A stretch of 64,000 bases of DNA from Clostridiales bacterium (GTDB lineage: Bacteria > Bacillota > Clostridia > Oscillospirales > Oscillospiraceae). This document shows, in pieces, positions 25,839 to 33,463 of this stretch (positions within the stretch are counted from its first letter, which is position 1; the number at the start of each line of letters is the position of its first letter). The stretch spans positions 1-64,000 of the forward strand of contig SFDT01000004.1 in NCBI GenBank assembly GCA_004558115.1, written 5' to 3'. The notes beneath the pieces were generated by a model, which ran no database searches, was not told the DNA's origin, and saw nothing but the letters and a program-made list of their open reading frames with translations. The translations under genes and the position numbers were made by a program.

Positions 25839-26837
25839 ATGGCCCGAGATATTTCCCGTGCGCTGATCGAAACCGTTGTCCGGAAAATGCTGCGGGAGGC
25901 AAAAGACGCGCCGGAGCGGAGCGTCCGGAACCTGGTGGATATGGCGCTGTATTTTTCCGACGGCCGCGATCAGCGCAATTTTTTCACCGTGGCCCAGGAG
26001 ATGCTGCGCAATGAACAAAGCGCCTACTATCCGCTGCTGCGGGACCTGCTGGCCCATGTGGACGAGGAGCGGCTGCTGGATTTCGGCATGGCACTGGGCT
26101 ACCAGGGCTTTGTCCGGGGAGCCAAGACCATCCGGGCGGCGGAGGCGGAGCACGGCTGCAATATCCCGTGGCTTATAACGCTGCACATAGACAGCGGCGC
26201 CTATCCCAGTCAAAGAGCGGACTACCGGAGACTGCTGGAGCAGGCCCGGACCTTGGGGAGCCACGGCTGCCTGCTGCTGACGGATGGGGAGCCCCGGGAG
26301 CTCATCGACCTGGCGGCAGCCTTTCCGGATTGCTTTTTCCTGCTGGCCTGCGGCGGAGAGCTTGTGACAGCGGCAGCGGCGGAGGAAGCGGAGAACGTTC
26401 ACAATCTGGTGTTCGCGCCGTATGGGCAGCAGGCGGAGGAGGCCTGCGCCCTGCTGCGGGAAAAACGGTTTTTATACGCGCTGTCCATTCGCTATGGGGC
26501 GGCGGAGGCGGAGGACATTGCCTGCGGCGAGTGGTACAGCTGGGCGGAAAACTGCCACGCGCCCCTGACACTGCTGCTGCCGGACAGGGACTGTCCGCCG
26601 CAGGCGCAGGAGCGGGTCTATGACTCCGTGCTTTCCCAGCGGAGGCGGCAGGCATACCGTACCATTCCCTGGGAGGCGGTCCGGGACGGCCGGCTGGTGG
26701 ACAGCGTCCTTTCAGGTGCGCCCTGTACCGTCACCCTGGACAGGCGGGGCTTTCTGGAGGGAACGGAGGAGAATGCCTTCGCACTGGGCTTTCCGGCCCT
26801 GCTGAAGCGGAATTTTCCCCGAAAAACCAACGGATGA
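25839..26837 (+). CDS. Protein of unknown function
   Basis: 332 residues, not recognised. The N-terminal 120 residues are helical (ERSVRNLVDMALYFSDGRDQRNFF, then MALGYQGFVRGAKTIR). The remainder looks alpha/beta, with alternating strands such as WLITLHID, GCLLLTDG and CFFLLACGG, as in a barrel or Rossmann-like fold. It has scattered cysteines but no CxxxCxxC cluster, no signal peptide and no membrane helix. The start follows GAAAGGGG. It is a single gene with its own terminator at 26841. Confidence 0.6.
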   Translation: MARDISRALIETVVRKMLREAKDAPERSVRNLVDMALYFSDGRDQRNFFTVAQEMLRNEQSAYYPLLRDLLAHVDEERLLDFGMALGYQGFVRGAKTIRAAEAEHGCNIPWLITLHIDSGAYPSQRADYRRLLEQARTLGSHGCLLLTDGEPRELIDLAAAFPDCFFLLACGGELVTAAAAEEAENVHNLVFAPYGQQAEEACALLREKRFLYALSIRYGAAEAEDIACGEWYSWAENCHAPLTLLLPDRDCPPQAQERVYDSVLSQRRRQAYRTIPWEAVRDGRLVDSVLSGAPCTVTLDRRGFLEGTEENAFALGFPALLKRNFPRKTNG

Positions 26838-26840
26838 ATC

Positions 26841-26874
26841 AAACAGCCTGTGGGAGTATTCCCACAGGCTGTTT
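26841..26874. terminator. Bidirectional terminator between convergent genes
   Basis: A 15-bp perfect stem (26841-26855 with 26860-26874) flanked by A on the left and T on the right. It serves both the unknown + strand gene and the - strand TetR gene. Confidence 0.75.
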
Positions 26875-26883
26875 CCATTGCAT

Positions 26884-27429
26884 TCAAAAATCCGGGCTCC
26901 GCGCAGCGGCGATCTGGATGCAGGAGCGGAGCAAGGCGATAAATTCCTCCGGCGGCACACTGTTTTTACTGCGCAGCCACCGCTCCAGCGCGCAGATGAA
27001 GGCGTCGGAGAAAAAATTGATGTGGAACTCCAGCACATCTTTTTCCGGCAGAATGTCCCGCAGGACCTCCTCCAGCACAGGCGCGATCAGCTCCCGGAAG
27101 TGGTCGGAAAAGGAGTTTTGCCCCTGAATGGCCAGTACCTTGCAGTAAAAGCGCCGGTTTTCGTAAAAATAGGCGCACAGGTCCGCAATGCGGTCCCAGC
27201 CGGAGGCATACTGCCTGCTGCGGGCCACGGAGATGAATTCCGTGTCGTAGATCCAGTTGACGAGGTCGTACTTGTCCCGGAAGTGGTAGTAAAAGCTCTT
27301 GCGGTTCATGCCGCATTTTTCGCAGATATCGGCCACGGTGATCTTGGCGAAGGGCATCTCCTCCATCAGTTCCTTCAAGGCGGAGGCCAGCGACCGCTTT
27401 GTAATGTTGGAATCAGACAAAACCTCCAC
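26884..27429 (-). CDS. TetR/AcrR family regulator (DhaS-like)
   Basis: About 181 residues. The helix-turn-helix is ITVADICEKCGMNRKSFYYHFRDKYDL, typical of the DhaS-like branch of TetR proteins, and is followed by a helical C-terminal domain. The start is uncertain: GTG 27429 or TTG 27420, neither with ideal spacing to the GGTGGAGG sequence (complement of 27423-27430). A good promoter (complement of 27463-27491) supports initiation here rather than further upstream. The controlled genes are not evident. Confidence 0.8.
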   Translation of the reverse strand: MEVLSDSNITKRSLASALKELMEEMPFAKITVADICEKCGMNRKSFYYHFRDKYDLVNWIYDTEFISVARSRQYASGWDRIADLCAYFYENRRFYCKVLAIQGQNSFSDHFRELIAPVLEEVLRDILPEKDVLEFHINFFSDAFICALERWLRSKNSVPPEEFIALLRSCIQIAAARSPDF

Positions 27430-27462
27430 CCTTTCTCTATGGCTGAGCCAGCAGTATGAATC

Positions 27463-27491
27463 AGTGTAGCAGACAAATGTAAATTTTTCAA
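27463..27491 (-). promoter_or_regulatory. Promoter of the TetR gene
   Basis: On the - strand TTGAAA (complement of 27486-27491), 17-base spacer, TACACT (complement of 27463-27468). Confidence 0.6.
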
Positions 27492-27512
27492 CACGGCTGA
27501 CGGAGCAGTGCC

Positions 27513-27854
27513 TCACTTGGAAAACTGCGTATACTTGGCGGCGCTGCCCCAGGCCTTTTCCACCGGGTACTTGGCTTCGTTTTTCGTGACCTTTTCGTTC
27601 ATGATCTCGTCCAGGTCCAGCCCGCACACATCCGCCAGCAAAATGCAGTAGCTCAGCACATCCGCCAGCTCCTCCCGGAGCTGGGGCAGCTTGTCCCGGC
27701 ACTCCAGGTCCGTGCCGCTCCACTGAAACAGCTCCAAAAGCTCCGCCGCCTCCAGGCTCATGGAGATGGCCAGGTCCTTGGGAGTGTGAAATTGGCGCCA
27801 ATTGCGCTCATCCCGGAATTTTACCACCCGGGCGATGGTCTCGTCCCGCAGCAT
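27513..27854 (-). CDS. MazG-like nucleotide pyrophosphohydrolase
   Basis: 113 residues. A single all-alpha MazG/dCTPase-type domain: SMSLEAAELLELFQW and LREELADVLSYCILLAD hold the paired Glu and Asp that bind Mg. Relatives hydrolyse non-canonical or excess dNTPs to the monophosphate and pyrophosphate. ATG 27854 has GGAGG upstream. It starts 12 bases after the rsmH stop, giving an operon. Confidence 0.85.
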   Translation of the reverse strand: MLRDETIARVVKFRDERNWRQFHTPKDLAISMSLEAAELLELFQWSGTDLECRDKLPQLREELADVLSYCILLADVCGLDLDEIMNEKVTKNEAKYPVEKAWGSAAKYTQFSK

Positions 27855-27866
27855 TGTGTTCCTCCT

Positions 27867-28904
27867 TTACGCGCGGATGGCCCAGCGCAGCTTTGTGGAC
27901 CGGGCTCTGGGATTTTGGAAGCACTCCTGGGCGGAGGGGCGGATGACGTCCTGGCACACCTCAGAGAAAATACCCTGCCGCTGGTACTGGCGGAAAGCCT
28001 GCTTCACCAGCCGGTCCTCCCCGGAGTGGAAGGTCAGCACCGCCGCCCTGCCGCCGCTTTTCAAAATATCCGGCAGCTTTTCCAAAAAGCTGTACAGCAC
28101 TTCAAATTCGCTGTTCACGTCGATGCGGAGGGCCTGGAAGGTCCGCTGGCAGGACTTTTTCACAGCCTCCTTCCGCTCCGGCTGGGGCAGGAAGGAGAGG
28201 GCACCTTCAATGACGGCGACCAGCTGCTTCGTGGTCTCGATGGTCCCGCCGGACTTGAACACTTTCATGACGGCTTTGGCGATGACCTCCGCGTAAGGCT
28301 CGTCGGCGTTTTCCACCAGCAGGGCGGTCAGCTCCTCCATGTCCAGCTCCCGCAGCCGCTGGGCGGCGGGGACGCCTGCCGAGGGGTCCAGCCGCAGGTC
28401 CAGAGGACCGTCGAACTTAAACGTGAAGCCACGCTCCGGGTTGTCGATCTGCATGGAGGAGACTCCCAGGTCCGCCAGCACAAAATCGAATTTCACGCCG
28501 GGGGCCACCTGGTCCGCCTGGGCGAAGTTCATGCGGCGGATGGTGAGGATATCCGGACCGTAGCCCAAATCCGCCAGCCGCTTCCGGGTCTTTTCCGACT
28601 CGATGGGGTCCACGTCGGTGGCATACAGGTGCCCCTGGCCCTGAAGGGCCTCCAGCATCCGCCGGGTGTGGCCGCCGTAGCCAAGGGTGGCGTCGTAGCC
28701 GGCTTGCCCCGGCTGGATCTGGAGAAACTCTAGAATTTCCTCCACCATGATGGGAATATGGGTCCCGGCGGGGGTCTTGCCGCTTTGGACGATCTTTGCC
28801 ACATCCGCCTGGTATTTTTCCGGGTTCAGCTCCTTGTACTTTTCCTGATAGCTGCGGGGATGGGTGCCTTTGTAGCGGACACGGCGCTTGTGCTCCTGCT
28901 CCAT
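27867..28904 (-). CDS. rsmH: 16S rRNA (cytosine-1402-N4)-methyltransferase RsmH-like, N-terminally extended
   Basis: 345 residues. An RsmH core starts near residue 45 (GTHIPIMVEEILEFL), with the SAM-binding YDATLGYGGHTRRMLEAL, FVLADLGVSSMQIDNPERGFTF, and TFHSGEDRLVKQAF motifs near the C-terminus. A basic N-terminal extension (KRRVRYKGTHPRSYQEKYKE) of about 45 residues precedes it. RsmH normally methylates C1402 in the 16S rRNA decoding centre and usually sits in the mraZ-ftsL cluster. This copy stands alone with mazG, so it may be a second paralogue; that cannot be tested within the window. Confidence 0.88.
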   Translation of the reverse strand: MEQEHKRRVRYKGTHPRSYQEKYKELNPEKYQADVAKIVQSGKTPAGTHIPIMVEEILEFLQIQPGQAGYDATLGYGGHTRRMLEALQGQGHLYATDVDPIESEKTRKRLADLGYGPDILTIRRMNFAQADQVAPGVKFDFVLADLGVSSMQIDNPERGFTFKFDGPLDLRLDPSAGVPAAQRLRELDMEELTALLVENADEPYAEVIAKAVMKVFKSGGTIETTKQLVAVIEGALSFLPQPERKEAVKKSCQRTFQALRIDVNSEFEVLYSFLEKLPDILKSGGRAAVLTFHSGEDRLVKQAFRQYQRQGIFSEVCQDVIRPSAQECFQNPRARSTKLRWAIRA

Positions 28905-28977
28905 GGGATCAGCTCCTTTAATTACTGGTGGGTATCATACCACAGTTTTCCCCAAAAGAGAAGACCGTGGGAAAATC

Positions 28978-29006
28978 TTGCCTTTTCTGGAAAATGGCGG
29001 TACAAT
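28978..29006 (+). promoter_or_regulatory. Promoter of the 29029 gene
   Basis: TTGCCT (28978-28983), 17-base spacer, TACAAT (29001-29006). The transcript would start near 29013, after the alternative ATG at 29005, which supports ATG 29029 as the real start. Confidence 0.6.
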
Positions 29007-29028
29007 GGCGGAAAAAGGGGGCGGTATC

Positions 29029-29730
29029 ATGAACAAGCGGAAAAAGGCGGCGGTGGCGGCGCTCACCACGGCCGCGGCGGCCGGCATGGTCACCGGCGCC
29101 CTGTTTGATACCCCGGCGGAGCTGATGAACGCGCCGGAACCGGACGCCGTGGTGGAGGTCCTGCCAGACGACGGGGACGGTACCGGGGCGGAGGAGACCC
29201 GGCGGACTGCGCCGGCCTCCCGGGTGAAAAACTGGATCTGGAGCCTGCCGGCGGCAGTGCGGCTGCTGGTGGGTGTGCCGCTGTGGGCACTTGGCTGGGT
29301 CTTGCTGTCGGCGCTGTCTCTCCTGTGGGGCGGCGCGGCGCCTGTGGTGGAACGGTTGCTCAGCTGGCTGTGCCTTTCCCTGGCGCTGCTGGCGGTATTT
29401 GCCGTTTCCGTGAAGGCAGCCCTGCCGGACCTGCCGCTGAAGGAGATCTTGCGGCCGGGAACCGTGGTGTTTATTCTGGCGGCGGCGCTGGTGCTGGGCC
29501 TTGCGGACCTGGTGCTGCCCACCGTGTGGCAGGGGTATGATGCCATAACGCAGTTGGTGTGGCGGGCAGGCGCCACGTGCCTGCTGGCCTTTGTGTGCTG
29601 TGCCGCCTTATCCCGCCACGGGACAAGCCCTGTGAACAAGGCGGACGCCGCACCGGAAAAGCCCCGGCGGACCGAGGTGGAACAGGTAGCCATGGCCCTG
29701 GCGGACAGCGTATGTCCCCCAAAACGCTGA
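29029..29730 (+). CDS. Hypothetical multi-pass membrane protein
   Basis: 233 residues. The short Lys/Arg N-terminus (MNKRKKAAVAALTTAAAAG) may be a signal-like segment. An acidic/Pro linker follows to about residue 65, then four to five hydrophobic segments (about 75-195), then a charged tail ending CPPKR. The promoter and an adjacent GGGGGCGG ribosome site support ATG 29029. No family recognised. It is divergent from rsmH and followed by its own terminator. Confidence 0.6.
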   Translation: MNKRKKAAVAALTTAAAAGMVTGALFDTPAELMNAPEPDAVVEVLPDDGDGTGAEETRRTAPASRVKNWIWSLPAAVRLLVGVPLWALGWVLLSALSLLWGGAAPVVERLLSWLCLSLALLAVFAVSVKAALPDLPLKEILRPGTVVFILAAALVLGLADLVLPTVWQGYDAITQLVWRAGATCLLAFVCCAALSRHGTSPVNKADAAPEKPRRTEVEQVAMALADSVCPPKR

Positions 29731-29736
29731 ATTTGG

Positions 29737-29765
29737 AAAGCGCCCTGGGAAACAGGGCGCTTTTT
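29737..29765 (+). terminator. Rho-independent terminator
   Basis: Perfect 9-bp stem AGCGCCCTG/CAGGGCGCT (29739-29747, 29753-29761) followed by TTTTT. Confidence 0.85.
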
Positions 29766-29767
29766 GG

Positions 29768-29796
29768 TTGCCAGAGCCTGATGGGCGCGGTATACT
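29768..29796 (+). promoter_or_regulatory. Promoter of the barnase-barstar operon
   Basis: TTGCCA (29768-29773), 17-base spacer, TATACT (29791-29796). It starts just after the previous terminator. Confidence 0.7.
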
Positions 29797-29824
29797 GGAA
29801 ATACCAATACGAAGGAGAACCATC

Positions 29825-30382
29825 ATGAAACAGCTTTTTAAAAAGAACTGGCTGGCGGGACTGCTGGCCCTGGTGCTGGCTTTGACGTTGACCGCCTGCG
29901 GCGGTACCCAAACGCCCCAGTCTCCGCAGCCGGCGGAGCAGGAAACGGCACAGCCGGCGGAGCAGACAGACCCGGCGGAGGAAACGCAGGCACCGGAGGA
30001 ACCGCCGGAGTCCCAGGAAAGCGGGGAAGCGGCGCTGCCGGAGGACGGAGCCTACACCACAAAGGAGGATGTGGCCCTGTACCTGCATCTGTACGGCCAT
30101 TTGCCTGATAACTTCATCACGAAAAAAGAGGCACAAAAGCTGGGGTGGCCCGGCGGCTCCCTGGAGCCTTACGCACCGGGCAAATGCATCGGCGGCAGCC
30201 GTTTTGGAAACTATGAGGGTCTGCTGCCGGAGGCGGAGGGCCGCACCTACACGGAGTGCGACATCGACACGTTGGGGGCGGAGAGCCGGGGCGCCAAGCG
30301 CATCGTGTTTTCCAATGACGGCCTTATCTATTATACGGAGGACCACTATGCCTCCTTTGAGCTGCTGTACGGGGAGGAATGA
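29825..30382 (+). CDS. Lipoprotein-anchored barnase-like ribonuclease
   Basis: 185 residues. A signal peptide ends in the lipobox LTAC with the lipidated Cys25, followed by a low-complexity Pro/Glu/Gln linker (about 26-75). The C-terminal 110 residues align with barnase: LYGHLPDNFITKKEAQKLGW, APGKCIGGSRFGNYEGLLP, TECDID, KRIVFSND, DHYASFE. By alignment, general base Glu73 is Glu144, Arg83 is Arg155, Arg87 is Arg159, His102 is His174 and Lys27 is Lys100. Barnase Arg59, a guanine-site residue that also binds barstar, is replaced by Tyr130. Unlike secreted barnase it should be tethered outside the membrane. A barstar gene follows. Confidence 0.88.
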   Translation: MKQLFKKNWLAGLLALVLALTLTACGGTQTPQSPQPAEQETAQPAEQTDPAEETQAPEEPPESQESGEAALPEDGAYTTKEDVALYLHLYGHLPDNFITKKEAQKLGWPGGSLEPYAPGKCIGGSRFGNYEGLLPEAEGRTYTECDIDTLGAESRGAKRIVFSNDGLIYYTEDHYASFELLYGEE

Positions 30383-30384
30383 CC

Positions 30385-30651
30385 ATGCGCATCGCGGTAT
30401 TAGACGGGGACGCCATCTCCACCCGGGAGGAGCTTCACGACGCCCTGGCCCGGGAATTGGCTTTGCCGGCGTTGTACGGCAGGAACCTGGACGCCCTGTA
30501 TGACTGCCTGACGGAGCTGGGAGAGGAGACCGTCCTCCGGGTGACGCATCAGGAGGCACTGGCGGAAAAGCTAGGATCTGTGGCCCAGGGCCTTTTTCAG
30601 GTGCTGAAGGACGCGGAAATGGAAAATCCGTGGCTTCGGGTGGAGGTGTGA
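30385..30651 (+). CDS. Barstar-like ribonuclease inhibitor
   Basis: 88 residues. The pattern LALPALYGRNLDALYDCLT aligns with barstar. Asp35 and Asp39, which plug the barnase active site, are Asp36 and Asp40 here; barstar Tyr29 is Leu and Glu76 appears as Gln. ATG 30385 is preferred to ATG 30379, which lies too close to the GGGGAGGA ribosome site. It directly follows the barnase-like gene and lacks a signal peptide, so it should protect the cytosol before export of the enzyme. Confidence 0.88.
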   Translation: MRIAVLDGDAISTREELHDALARELALPALYGRNLDALYDCLTELGEETVLRVTHQEALAEKLGSVAQGLFQVLKDAEMENPWLRVEV

Positions 30652-30659
30652 GGAACATT

Positions 30660-31322
30660 ATGGAGATCGAACGGAAATTCCTGGTGGAAACGCTGCCGGA
30701 GCATTTGGAGCAATATCCCAAGCGGCGCATCCAGCAGGCGTATCTTTCCACGGACCCTGTGGTGCGGGTGCGCCGCAGCGGAGAGGAATATGTGCTCACC
30801 TGCAAGGGCCCCGGCTTCCTCAGCCGGGAGGAACAGGAGATGCCCCTGACAGCGGCGGCCTACGGCCGCCTGCTGGCCAAGGCGGACGGCACGGTCATCA
30901 CCAAGGACCGCTGGCGCATCCCCTGCGGTCCTTATACCATTGAACTGGACGTATTCGCGCCGCCCTTCGCGCCGCTGGTAATGGCGGAGGTGGAATTCCC
31001 CACGGAGGCCGAAGCCCTGGCCTTTCAGCCGCCGGAGTGGTTCGGCAGAGAGGTCACACAGGATAGCGCCTATACCAACGCCGCCCTGAGCCGCCGCTGC
31101 GGAGAGGACGCGGTGCGCCCCGGCCGCTACCGCCATTTCAAGGGAAAGGAATACCGGGTGCTGTACACAGCCACCCACTCGGAGACCCTGGAGCCCATGG
31201 TGGTGTACCAGGCGCTGTACGGGGACCACGGCATCTGGGTGCGGCCGGCGGCCATGTGGAAGGAAGAGGTGACCCGGGACGGCGTCACGGCCCGGCGGTT
31301 CACCTATATCGGGGAGGAATGA
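30660..31322 (+). CDS. CYTH domain protein fused to DUF1653
   Basis: 220 residues. Residues 1-150 form a CYTH (triphosphate tunnel) domain with the diagnostic EIERKFLV start, alternating basic and acidic strand residues (VRVRRSGEEYVLTCKG, then IELDVF and AEVEFP). These proteins bind triphosphates or polyphosphate with a divalent metal. The C-terminal 60 residues (YRHFKGKEYRVL, HSETLEPMVVYQALYG, IWVRP) match DUF1653. ATG 30660 lies 8 bases after the barstar stop. The fusion is discussed in the findings. Confidence 0.88.
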   Translation: MEIERKFLVETLPEHLEQYPKRRIQQAYLSTDPVVRVRRSGEEYVLTCKGPGFLSREEQEMPLTAAAYGRLLAKADGTVITKDRWRIPCGPYTIELDVFAPPFAPLVMAEVEFPTEAEALAFQPPEWFGREVTQDSAYTNAALSRRCGEDAVRPGRYRHFKGKEYRVLYTATHSETLEPMVVYQALYGDHGIWVRPAAMWKEEVTRDGVTARRFTYIGEE

Positions 31323-31328
31323 GAGAAA

Positions 31329-32057
31329 ATGCCGCTTTTCTTTTTTGCCATGCCGGGATTTTACATTCTGGCGGTCTACATCCTGGCGGCGGTGCTGCCG
31401 GCGTGGTTTTTGCTGCGCTACATCTACCGCCACGACACGGTGGAAAAGGAGCCCGCTGGTCTGCTGGCGTCGCTGCTGCTGATGGGGGTGGCCGCGGCTC
31501 TGTGCTCCGGTGTGCTGGAGGGACTGGGAGAGGCGGTGCTGTACCGCCTGGTGGACCCCGGCAGTCCGCTTTACACCGTCTTGCTGGCCTTTTTCGTGGT
31601 GGCTCTGGTGGAGGAGGGAACAAAGTTTTTGTTCCTGCACGCCAGGACCTGGCGGAACCCCAACTTCAACTACCGCTTTGACGGCATCGTCTACGCGGTG
31701 TTTGTCTCCCTGGGCTTTGCCGCCTTTGAAAATATTCAGTATGTGCTGCACTACGGCTTATCTGTGGCGCTGCCCCGGGCTATCTTTACCGTTCCGGGCC
31801 ATATGTCCTTCGCGGTATTTATGGGATTATTCTATGGCAGGGCCAAGCTGTATGAGGCCTGGGGAGACCGGCGCCGGTGCCGGGGGAGCCTGATACGGGC
31901 CTATGGCACGTCGGTGCTGCTCCATGGCTTTTACGATGCCTGCGCCATGCGGGGCACCGGCATGGCCATGGTAGTGTTCCTGGTTTTCGTGGTGCTGATG
32001 TTCCGTTCCGCCTTCAAGCATGTGAAACAGGAGTCCTTTACGGATGAGCCTGTATGA
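31329..32057 (+). CDS. PrsW family intramembrane metalloprotease
   Basis: 242 residues with about seven membrane helices. PrsW features are the VEEGTKF motif (Glu95/Glu96), the FENIQY segment, HMSFAVFMGLFYGRA and the LLHGFYDA histidine, which together form the predicted zinc site. B. subtilis PrsW starts proteolysis of an anti-sigma factor. The start 6 bases after the CYTH stop makes it the last gene of the barnase operon; its substrate here is unknown. Confidence 0.88.
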   Translation: MPLFFFAMPGFYILAVYILAAVLPAWFLLRYIYRHDTVEKEPAGLLASLLLMGVAAALCSGVLEGLGEAVLYRLVDPGSPLYTVLLAFFVVALVEEGTKFLFLHARTWRNPNFNYRFDGIVYAVFVSLGFAAFENIQYVLHYGLSVALPRAIFTVPGHMSFAVFMGLFYGRAKLYEAWGDRRRCRGSLIRAYGTSVLLHGFYDACAMRGTGMAMVVFLVFVVLMFRSAFKHVKQESFTDEPV

Positions 32058-32096
32058 AAATACCGCCGGGAAGCAGCTGCTTCCCGGCGGTATTTT
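32058..32096. terminator. Bidirectional terminator
   Basis: Near-perfect palindrome of about 38 bases (stem of about 19 bp) flanked by A and T runs, separating prsW from the convergent glycosyltransferase gene. Confidence 0.8.
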
Positions 32097-33448
32097 TATG
32101 AGAGTGCTTTTCGGATATTGTCCTGGATCCGGCTGTTGAACTGAAAGCAGGCTTCTGCTTCTTCCTCTGTAAAGCCGGTCAGAAGCTCCTGCCGTATATC
32201 CCCCAGGGCACCGTCCAAATCTTCCGATATGGGCTCTGCCGCAGGCAGGAACGTGATGAGGAGCCGCTTTTTCTCCGGTTCATCCTTGCGGGCGGCTTCC
32301 TTTCTGGATTCTTCCCTGCGGGGGTCATCCAGCTTTATCAGCTCCCGGGAAGACAGCCGCTGCAAGGAAAGCGTGACACTGCTGCGGGACTGGTTCGTGA
32401 AGTCCGCCAGGTCCTTCCGGGAGGTGGAGGGACCCATCTGGGTCAGGTACAGCAGCAGCCGGGTGTCTTTCAAAGGCAGGTCGTGCTTCAAGGCCACCAG
32501 CTCCAGGTGGCGGTCCAGCATCTTCCGCAGGCGGAAACTGTCGTGGAGGGGACTGTCTCCCGCCAGAATATCCGGAGAGACCTGAAGCCGCTCGCTGCCA
32601 AGACGGGTGGAGCCGGGGAGAATGGTGGGAGGCACGGCGCCGTCTCCGGCGGCGTCCACCAGGAAGCGGTACACTTTCAGGCGGCTCTTTTCGTATTCTT
32701 CCTCGTCCAAAACCGTCTTAAAAAACCGCTGGTAATACTCAAAGACCGTCAGCTTCATCCGTACGGTTTTGGAGATGCTGAGACCCTGGCTGTTTACCAA
32801 AGATCCCTTGGTCTTCACATAGTAGTAAATGGGGACCTGGAGGGCATAGAACCGCTGGGCATGGCGGATGTACTCCAAATTGAACATGAAGTCCTCGCAC
32901 CAGCTGATCTCCGGGTCCATCCGCAGGTGGTGGGCCTCCACGATCTCCCGGCGGTACAGCTTGTTCCAAAGAACGCCATAATAGAAATCCGCGGGATTTT
33001 CCATCATGTGGGCGGCGTATTCCTCCCGGGTGAGAACGGAGTCCTCGTCAATGTCCCCCTTGTGGGAAACCCGTTCTCCCACCACCCGGTAAAAATCCGA
33101 GATGACCAGGTCGCACTGGTGGTCCTCCGCTGCCCGGACCAGAGATAGGGTGGCCTCCGGTGTGATCCAGTCATCGCTGTCCAAAAACTGGAGGTAGGTG
33201 CCCCGGGCCTGGGCAAGGGCCAGGTTCCGGGCGTTGGACACGCCGGCGTTTTCCTTGTGGAACACCCGGACCCGCTGGTCCCGGGCGGCGTAGCTGTCAC
33301 ACAGGCCGCCGGAGGAGTCCGTGCTGCCGTCATTGACCAGCAGCAGCTCGTAATCCTGATACGTCTGGTTCAAAATGCTGTCCACACAGCGGGCCAGGGT
33401 CTTTTCCGCATTGTATATGGGAACGATGATACTGACAATCGGATGCAT
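32096..33448 (-). CDS. Family 2 glycosyltransferase fused to a MarR-like winged helix
   Basis: 450 residues. Residues 1 to about 270 form a GT2 domain: VSIIVPIYNAEKTLARCVDSIL at the start, the GSTDSSG loop and the FLDSDDW metal/nucleotide-sugar site. Residues from about 300 resemble a MarR winged helix: LRKMLDRHLELVALKHDLPL, TRLLLYLTQMG, RKDLADFTNQSRSSVTLSLQRLS, then an insertion rich in Arg/Glu/Lys before LLITFLP. No frameshift or stop lies between the two parts. It starts 15 bases after an SGNH hydrolase gene. GT2 enzymes build surface glycans; the role of a DNA-binding-like tail is unknown. Confidence 0.85.
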   Translation of the reverse strand: MHPIVSIIVPIYNAEKTLARCVDSILNQTYQDYELLLVNDGSTDSSGGLCDSYAARDQRVRVFHKENAGVSNARNLALAQARGTYLQFLDSDDWITPEATLSLVRAAEDHQCDLVISDFYRVVGERVSHKGDIDEDSVLTREEYAAHMMENPADFYYGVLWNKLYRREIVEAHHLRMDPEISWCEDFMFNLEYIRHAQRFYALQVPIYYYVKTKGSLVNSQGLSISKTVRMKLTVFEYYQRFFKTVLDEEEYEKSRLKVYRFLVDAAGDGAVPPTILPGSTRLGSERLQVSPDILAGDSPLHDSFRLRKMLDRHLELVALKHDLPLKDTRLLLYLTQMGPSTSRKDLADFTNQSRSSVTLSLQRLSSRELIKLDDPRREESRKEAARKDEPEKKRLLITFLPAAEPISEDLDGALGDIRQELLTGFTEEEAEACFQFNSRIQDNIRKALS

Positions 33449-33463
33449 GGCGGCCTCCTTTTT

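Noticed and set aside
24087..26402. 771-codon open frame on the - strand
   Set aside because: Antisense to an ABC exporter subunit and the following gene; a composition artefact.
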